In this document: piece after piece, positions 52,346 to 61,600 of the stretch | Layout of the letters: each line of letters opens with the position of its first letter | How positions within the stretch are numbered: the stretch's first letter is position 1 | Assembly (NCBI GenBank): GCA_036245525.1 | Contig: BTPG01000006.1 | Location: 75,957,227 to 76,021,226 of the forward strand | Direction of reading: 5' to 3' | Length of the DNA: 64,000 nucleotides | DNA from: Semisulcospira habei | Lineage: Eukaryota; Mollusca; Gastropoda; Semisulcospiridae | Notes under the pieces: model-generated | The model's database searches: none | Told to the model about the DNA's origin: nothing | What the model saw: only the letters and a program-made list of their open reading frames with translations | Made by a program: the position numbers and the translations under genes

Positions 52346-55300
52346 CGCGTGAGATAACGGTATTTATGTGTTTCCATGACTATACTTTTTGTTTCCATTA
52401 TTGTGTGAATGCACGTGTCTGTGTATAATTTCATGAATGAATTCCTGTTTTCAAGGGGACTGTAACTTTGACTCTGGTACTCTCTGCTCCTGGACCAACG
52501 CCCGTTCGGGAGACAGCTTTGACTGGACGCTACAAAAAGGGGGGACACCTTCAGCCGGCACGGGCCCTACCTCTGACCACACTTCCTCCTCCATGACAGG
52601 TATGAGGCAGTCTCACTTTGAACGCATGCAATCAACCCTGGCACCTGCAGCCAGACATGGATGGACCATGATAGTTGAACTATGGGGCCAAAATATCTTG
52701 GTGCTTACAATATTTCAAGGGTGCTTCCAGAAAAGCTTAGCGCGTGGAGTCAAATTACTTTTGAATGCAGAGAAACAGTTTTCCTTGCTGCCATTTCACT
52801 GATGATAAAAACTGAACACAATTCAACCGCAAAAGACAGATCCTCATGAGCCCCTGCAGTTGCGGGGGCTCATGAGGATCTATGTCTCTTGTTGATGCCA
52901 CGTTGTGTACATGTTCCTTGGACGGCTGGGGCCCTCTGGCATTGAATTAACAAATTGTTTAGGAACAAAATATGCAGTCCTTGTCAGTGAAGGGGTGTAG
53001 TGAACCCTCCATTTAATTTTTTTTTTTTCAGGCTACTACGCTTTCATTGAGTCCAGCGCACCACGGCACAGGGGGGACACTGCTTGGCTACAGAGCGAGA
53101 GTCTGCTAGCTACCGGCACATCTACTGGTTTGTGAAAATAAAATGACAAGTTTCATTGCAAGTGTAGTTTTAGAACACAGTACGAAGTTCAAACTCCGTA
53201 CTGCATGAGAACGGACCAGAAATAACCCCAGTGTATTAGGTTGTGGACCCTTCTGCAAGTGAACAAATTGGTTCAGTTCGTTCACGTGAAAAGGATCCAC
53301 AATCCTTAGATTACAACAGGTAGTGAAAATGTACAACATATCGGATCATAGATTCTTGATCAAGTAAACAAATTCTTTATTAACCTATTACATCCTGAGG
53401 CTGATTTAAAACAAAATGCTTATTGTCCTATGAAGGCTACATTACAGATAGATAGATCAACCATTTTAGTTCACGGGTGGGGCCAGAATAGTTTGGCGCC
53501 TCAGGCCTCAAACTATCATAGTCAAATTTATTTCAAGCAGTAGTATATCAGGATAAAAAGGGTTAAGTAAATCGAAACTTATGGAATATGTTGTGCATTC
53601 GATCGGATATGTTTAGCATTTTCAATGACTGTGCTAATTTGATTTAGTGACATTCCCAAGGGTGAAAGAAACGTGCTTAGACAAGCAAATCACAACAAAT
53701 ATGCTGTGTTGTATTTGCCCTTTAAAACTGTTTTTTTTTTCTTTGGAATTTCTTTGCAATTATGCTCTTGGCAGTCACCTTTGGCGTTTTGTCAACCTTG
53801 TCACACATATCTTTGTTCTCAAACTACTTTAACCGTAATGTTGTGAATGTTCGTATCTGTTCTATCTAATGCAGGATCCGTTTAAAATCTAAACTCAGGA
53901 TTTTTTCTTTACATGTACAGCTTGTTTCTCATTTTGGTACCACATGTACGGGGTGTCGGTCGGCACGTTCAATGTCTACATGGCAATTAATGGTACACGC
54001 CCTGGAAGACTGATGTGGACCTTGTCGGGTAACCAGGGCAACTCATGGCAGCAGGGGAGGTTCACAGTGCAGTCAGCTGTGAACTACAATGTAAGCTAAT
54101 GTTTATAAATTTTACCTCCCAGTCCTCCCCCACCCCACCCCCATCCCCAACTGGCACATTATTTTTGTATTTATTTATTTATTTACTCATTTACTTATTA
54201 TTCAAATACTTGCTAAGGACACTATTTTAAATCTTTACATCCTGATAGACTCTCATATGAGATAAATTTGACCATTATAGTTCAAGGGTAGTGCCAGAAC
54301 AGCTTGGCGCCCAGGGGCACCAAGCTGTCATGGCACTACCCTTGAACTATTATGGTCAGTCTATCGATGGAAATGAAATGTAGCCTTCATAAGACAACTC
54401 ACTAATCTGAAAAAATCAAACTTAGAATGTAATGGGTTAAAGTGGGATAGTTTTAAATAATTTTAAATTCAATGCCCCAAAAACTATCCATCCAAGGATT
54501 TAGAATTTAGTTTGGGTTCATTGACACTGAATTGACAGATTTTAAAAACACATTCTGTGTCTAGGCAGTAAAGAAGTCAATGTCCTTAGCTTGTGATGGA
54601 TGGAAAGCAGAACAATGCCTTTTCTGTTTTCAAAACAGCTATAGATGGCACAAATTTTCTTCAGAAATGATTTCTATTTTCTCAGCTTGTGATGGAGGGG
54701 GTGGTGGGTCAAGGCTACCTGGGCGACATCGCTGTAGACGATTTGACCTACATCAACGGCTACTGCGCCTACAACCCCGCCAACGCCCGCCCTAACAGCA
54801 TCACAACCACCACACCTGCCACAACCCTATCCAATGCTCCGGTTGTCGCTACGTCACGTAAGTAATTTAAATCAGATGCTGTTGTGTGATTAACCCTTTG
54901 TGCATCCGTAGTGGCTTTTGTCGCGATGATTCCTGTAGGATTCATTGCGACATAAACCCGACAGGCAGAGGGTTAACACAGATTGATTCACTCAATATGA
55001 GGAGCAACTTGCATTGATCTGGATCAGCGAGAGGCATGGACACATTGGTTGTCACCCTCGCTTCACTGTCGCTGGCCAGCGGCAGTGTAGCGAGGGTGAC
55101 GGCCAGTGTGGAGGCATAGATTGTCCAGAGCCCCCGCCCCCACCCTCCCACTTTCTTGAGGGATTTGGGTGGGTGGTGGAGGCCAGTGCTTCAAGTGAAG
55201 GGAAGGAAAATGCTTGCATATTGACTTGATTGACAGCTGTCAAGGTTGTTTCTTCACCTCAGAGTGAGTTCAAGGTTGCACCTGTGGAGTAACTGTCATA

Positions 55301-55575
55301 ACGAAAGCTGCTTTTGTGCATTCATTCATTCATTTTGGTCCTACAGTGCCTGGCACCTTCAACTGCAACTTTGAAAACAACTTGTGCGGCTGGACGCAGG
55401 CCACGGACGACCAGTTTGACTGGACCCGCCAGCTAGGATCAACAGCTAGCGCCGGCACAGGACCCTCAAATGACCACACCATTGGACGTGGGTTGCATTT
55501 AGTTTGTCTCAGACTCTCGTGTCTAAAGTGTGCCAGGGCTAACTTGGCTTTCTGTCCACAAACAAAATCTTGTAT

Positions 55576-55612
<37 letters not shown>

Positions 55613-58600
55613 GGTAGAAAGATCGTAAATTTTTCACTACTTCACCCCTCCACTGCCGAGAAAAAGTGAACACGATCCAACTGCAAGAGACATAGATCCT
55701 CATGAGCCCCATGACTGGGGGCTCATGAGGATCTGTGTCTCTCATTAAGATCAGTTTGTACCCATGTTCCTTAGATGATTGTGGCTTTCAGTCGCTGAAT
55801 GAAAGAACATTTTAGAAACCCAAAAGTAGGTACAGTGTCAGTGAAGGGGTTACAGTGTTTGAATGATGTGGTTTGCACTTATAAAATGTGTATTTTGTTT
55901 TTGACGTGCAGTGTAAAAGAGTTTTTGTTGAAGTGTATATTTCAGTGTGAAAAATTGTTCTTTGAAACTTTGGTGCTACTCTGTGAAACAGTTGCTGTGT
56001 GAAGAGTGTGTTTTAGTGTGATAAATGAATTTTTCTCTAAAATGTATTTTTTCGAAAAATACTTACCGATGACATTGCTATCTGAAAGATATGCCTAGCT
56101 TACAATTTCAGCCTAAGGACCTGTTGTGTTCCCACACAAACAGGGAGGCAACTCATGGGGGCCGTAACCAGGGACCCTGAGTAGTCTCCCGTCCCTGCCC
56201 ATTCGGTCACGTGGCACGTGGTGTCACGCCAGTCGGAAACGCTTAGGTTACTGGCGGCAAGCGGGGCAGGTGGGAGGGTCTTCCGAGTAATGTCATCGGT
56301 AAGTATTTTTCGAAAAAATACATTTTAGAGAAAAATTCATTTGTTTTCTCAAAATACATTCCCGATGACATTACTATCTGGAAGAATAGCGAAGAGGAAG
56401 AGGGTGCTGCCCACAATATTACCCCCAGTGTAAGGGCTTAGCCAGACCCGCCTTCCCCGGAGCACACTCCCGACAATTTCAGCTAAGTATTACCTCCGGC
56501 GCCGGAAGGGAGTGTTGCGCCGCAGCGATGTCCCCCACCAGGGCCAGGTTGTCTCGCTGGCCTGCCAGAGCCTGGAGGTAGAAGCGGGCGAAGGTTGATT
56601 CTGCCCGCCAGGCGACAGCTGCCACGATGTCTCTGACGACACAATTGCGGGCGAAGGCGACGCTCGTGGCCATGGCTAAAACCTAGTGTGCGCGGTTCCT
56701 TAGCCTCTTAGCTCTCTTCGGGGAGAGGTTGTGGTAGGCGGACCGAATGACCCAGCGAAGCCAGGAAGATATCGTCTGGGCCGATACATCAGTTCTGCCT
56801 GAGGATAATGGCAGAAAGAGGCGGGACCGTCCCCTCCGGACGAGCTTGGATCTGCGTAGATAGGCGCGCAGGGCGCGCACAGGATCTTGCTGCCTAGTCT
56901 CCCGGGGAAAAGTCGGTCCTTTCAGCGGTCGAATGGTGATCACCTGTAGCGCAGTCAAGGGAGACCTAGTCTTGGCGAGGAAGGAAGGGTCAGTGAGGAG
57001 TTGCACGGAGCCGTCCTTCCTGAACTGCAGGCAGGCAGGGCGCGCGGAGAGTGCATGCAGCTCGCGTACTCGGGTAGCCGTGGCGAGGGCCAGGAGCAAG
57101 CAGGTCTTCCGAGTCACGTCTGCGAACAGAGCCAGGGGGAGCGGTTCGAATCGGTCCGAATTCAGTCACGTAAGCACCCAGGATAGGTCCCAGTTTGGGA
57201 CTAGCGAGCGGGGGACTGGCCGCTGGAGGCCGAAGTGGGTCATAAGGTCGGCGAGGTCTTTGCAGGCGCCGGGGTCCGAGCGGCCGAGGTGGCGATAAGT
57301 GTCAGCTATCATGGCCAGGTAACCCAAAATGGTGATGGGTGCTAAGGCCTGTTTGCCGAAGAGCCAGAGGAAGAACTCTTCGAGCTGAGGAGTAGTCAGA
57401 TCGGTGGGGGAGATGTGCTGGTCAGCGCACCAGGACCGCAGGACTCGTCACTTTCCCTTGTAGACGCGCCTGGTCGAGGGTCTGCGGGCTGTAGCGATAG
57501 CCTCCACCGCCGCATTCGAGAAGCCTCTAGCGGTGAGGGCTTGCCGCACAATTTCCAGGCGTGAAGGAGAAGCCGCTCCGGGCACGGGTGGAACAGCAGC
57601 TGGCGGGGTTGCTTGAGCATCGTGCGCGGGGTGGACAGCAGTGGGGTGGGGGGGGGGGGTGGCCCGTGGCGAGACTCAGCAGGCCGGTGGTCCACGTCCA
57701 GGAGAACGGGGCCACTAGTAACACAACCGCGTTGCATCCCTTGAGCTTGAGCAGGACTTTGGGGACTAGCACTGTCGGGGGATACGCGTAAGCGTTGAAG
57801 CCGTCCCAAGAGATGGAAAGCGCGTCGACTGCCCAGGCGAGGGGGTCCGGGATAGGGGAGACGAAGAGGGGAAGTTGATGATTCCACCTCGTGGCGAAGA
57901 GGTCGATCAAGGCAGTCTTCCACTGAGCGCAGATCATCCAAAAGATATCCGGTCCCAGGGTCCACTCCGTGTGGAGGAGCTGGCCGCACCGCGAGAGGGA
58001 GTCGGCTAGGACGTAGAGGTGTCCCGAATGTGAGGCGCTCGGAGGGAGATGCCGCGGTCTTTGCACCACCGGAGGACCTGGTACAGGAGGATGCAGAGGG
58101 AGGGGGAGCGCGTCCCGCCCTGCTTCTGGATGTAGGCGATCACCATGGAGTTGTCCGAAAGGACGAGGAGCTCCTGGTGTCGGAGGTGAGTCTCCCACGC
58201 GATGAGGGCTTGCCAAACTGCGTTCAGCTCCAACCAGTGGATGTGGCTTTCTGTGAGGTGCGGAGGCCAGCGGCCGGACGCCGTGAGAAACATCGGTAGT
58301 ATGCTCCCCACCCGGCGAGACTTGCATCCACGCAGAGCGACAGCTACCGAGGGTGGGAGGCGAGGGGTACCCCCGACGCAAGTCACGAGTCGTCCGCCCA
58401 GCAAAGCAGATGAGGTTGAAGCAACGGGATAACAGGCACCGGGGTAGAGAGATTGCCGGAGGACGGCCACCAGTGGAGAAGCAGATGCAACTGAGTGGAC
58501 GGAAATACAGCCGGCCGAGAGGAAGGAGATCCGCCGCGGCACTCATCAGGCCGAGGAGCTGGCGCCATACTCTGGCGGATACCGCATCTTCTTGGGCCAC

Positions 58601-61600
58601 CTGGTGGGCCAAGGCGGCCAGCTTCTGGATCCGGGGTTCTGGCAGCCTCACCCGGTTGAGGTCGGTCGCAAACTCCATGCCTAGGTGCACAAACCGGAGG
58701 TAGGGCGTGAGATCCGACTTGCCCGCGTTGACCAGGAAGGAGCAGCGCATCTCTGTCCGTCGCGAGGGTGGCATTCGACTGATTGCGCAGCTGGAGCTCG
58801 TCCAAATAGTTCGAGGTCGGACTGGAGGACGACTGTCTGGCCTTGGCGACAACGGCGCCCATGGTGCGCGTGAACACCCATGGAGTGAGGTTGAGACCGA
58901 AGGGCAGGGCCCGAAACTGGTAGACCACCCCGTCGAAGGCGAAGCGTAAGTAACTCCGAGAGGAGGGGTGCATGGGGACGGGTAGATATGCGTCGGACAG
59001 ATCCAGGCTGACGGCGAAGTCCATGGGCTGCACGGCGCCCCTGAGGGCCCTGGCTGTCTCCATGCGGAAGGTTGGGGCTACGATGTACCTGTTCAGTGCC
59101 GAGAGATCAATGACGGGACGCCACTTGCCGCCCGGCTTGGGTACCACGAAGAGGCGGCTGTAAAAGGCTGGGGAGTCGTGCCGCGTGACTACTTCCGTGA
59201 CGCCCTTCTGCAGTAGAGCGGCAACCTCGCCGCGAAGGGCGTAGGCTTTGATCTGATCAAGCGGTATCCCGGTCCATACGGGAGAGCGTCGCAGCGGCGG
59301 CGGAGAGCGAAAGGAGATCAGGAGGCCCTCAGAGATTGTGGTGAGGACCCAGGGGTCGTCCGGTAGCAGCGAACGCCACACGTCCCTGCGGAGATCAAGC
59401 CTCCTGCCGACTGGAGACCCCGAGGCGGTCGGCGGGGGCTGGAATCAGGGGGCCCTCCCGGGCCCCGGGCGGCGGGCGGGCTTGGGCTAAGCGGTCCGGA
59501 CAGGTCGGGAGCGGCCGAAGGCGAAAGTACGGGCCCGGGGGCGAGCGGCAGGGGGGGGGGGGGGGGCAGAGGGTCTGACGGACCGCAGGGCGCGACCCAC
59601 GGCCTTGTGGGCTGCCGGAAAGTGGGGAGGAGCGGCGCTGCTGGGCCATAGGTCCTTGCTTGCGTCCTTCACCGCCTGCCAGGTGGGGCCGAAGAGGAGG
59701 GGGCCGCCAAGGGGGACGCGACGGAGCTGCGTCTTCACCTCGGGAGGCAGGCCACGACAGGCTTGTAGCAGGGCATCTTGACGCATCGTCACAGTTCGAG
59801 GCGGCGGCCATGGCGTTGACAGAGGAGTGATACGCTGCCCGGTTAGCCGCCACCGCCAGTGCGAGGATCCCCCAACAGGGGTGAGATGGACGGGTGCCAG
59901 GCGTCCTCGACGCGACGGACGAACGCTTGTGTCAGGAGCGCCAAGAAACCTGAGCAAGCCAAGGCGTTGCGGATAAGAGACGCCGTCTTGTCCAAGCCGC
60001 GGGGAATGCTACGCCTTAACTGTCCGGAGCCGCCTGCCTGTACTTGCGCCGGAGGATCCACCACGGATAGGGGACAGGAGAAGGCCTGAAAATGCCCCAC
60101 ACACCAGTCCTGATGGAAGGCGACGTCGAGGCCAGCAGGTCACCTACGGTCGGAGAAGGTCAGACTCGCGGGAGGAACCCTGTTGCTGCTGCACGAAGAA
60201 GGCGTTGGCGAGGTCCCGAAAGGCCGGGGAGCTGGGGGAGCGACTTGAACTTCTTGACCTGACGGCCGGCGTCGACAAAGGCGGAGGCCTTCCTCTTGAG
60301 AGTGGGGGAGGGGGAGAGACGGCGGGCAGGCTTTCGCGGGAAGACAGGCCGCAATCAGACGAGCCGCTTCATCCGAGGAACGGAGAGTCTCCGCCCTCGG
60401 ACCCGTGAGGGCCGCGGGCGACATGGGTCGGCCGGAGAATGCGAGCGAGGAGAGGGGGAGCGACTGTCTGCGCCGAGGAGGGCAGAGACGGAGTCATCTG
60501 GCAGCAAACTCAGAACCTCATCGTCGTCAGGTAGGCGTTCCCGGAGGAGGTGTGGGCACGACGTCCGGGGCCGGGGGAAGGACGGGGACGACTCACCCGA
60601 GAGCTCCTCCGCTGAAGGTCGGGTGAGGCAAGGGGCGAGGCGCGCCTGGGAGGGGGGGGGGGCGATGGGGCGAGACGGCGCTGGAGCGTGCTGGCCGTCT
60701 ATCCCGGGGAGAGCGACTGAGACGGGGAGAGCGAGGCTGTCGGGTCCGAACGGGCGAGGTCCTCCCAAGGCGCCCCGAGGTGGTGGCCGCCGGGCGCCGG
60801 GACCGGGGCGGAGAGATGGGTCGGGACAAGAGAGAGGGTGGGCGCGGCTTCGAGTCGTGTGAAGTCGCCGAGTGAGAGGAGGACGAAGAAGGCCGAGGGC
60901 TGCGTCTGCTGCTGCGTCGCACATCACGGTCCTTCCTAGTGGTCACGTCCAACGAGCGGGGGCGCACGGGGCTCCTGTCGTCGTGCGATCTGTCCGGTCT
61001 GCCAGCGGTCATAGGACGGGGAGGGGGACGGCACAGCGTAAAACCCAGTCCGCAACCACGTAACTCCAAGGTACGACAGGGCACCACACACACAAAAAAA
61101 CAACAACCAAGGAACCCACGTAATCCAAGGGACACAAGGAATCCAAGGACACACGTAATCCAAGGGATCACACGTAATCCAAAGCCCACCGGCCCTATAA
61201 GAACCGGTTGCACTTACACGGCTAAAGGTCCTGTAGGCTAGAACACAACCGTTCACGGTAAGCTAAGCAAAACGACTGGCGTGACACCACGTGCCTCGTG
61301 ACCGGATGGCCAGGGACGGGAGGCTACTCAGGGTCCTTGGTTACGGCCCCCTTGAGTTGCCTTCCTGGTTGTGTGGGAACACAACAGGTTCTTAGGCTGA
61401 AAGTGTAAGCTAGATATATCTTTCAGATAGTAATGTCATCAGGAATGTATTTTGAGAAAACAAATGTTTCAGTGACCAAAGCAGTATTTGTGCGCTGGAC
61501 TGTGAGTTTGGAGCTTGTGGCTTGCAGTCATAGGTTCCAAAATCACAGACAAGCCTTTCTTGTCAGATGTGTTATTTCACTCGCTTTTCTTTCCAGGTGG

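Larger units (their letters stand above)
56028..61466 (-). mobile_element. DIRS-like tyrosine-recombinase retroelement, copy 2
   Basis: Same layout as copy 1 but on the minus strand and about 1 kb shorter. It has inverted terminal repeats of about 180 bp, an internal complementary region beside the 3' end (56283-56395), and ORF1, RT/RNase H and tyrosine recombinase in order from 61.1 to 56.5 kb. Its terminal repeats are clearly different in sequence from copy 1, so it is a distinct subfamily. It sits in the MAM 13 exon 1/2 intron, antisense to the gene. Confidence 0.88.
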
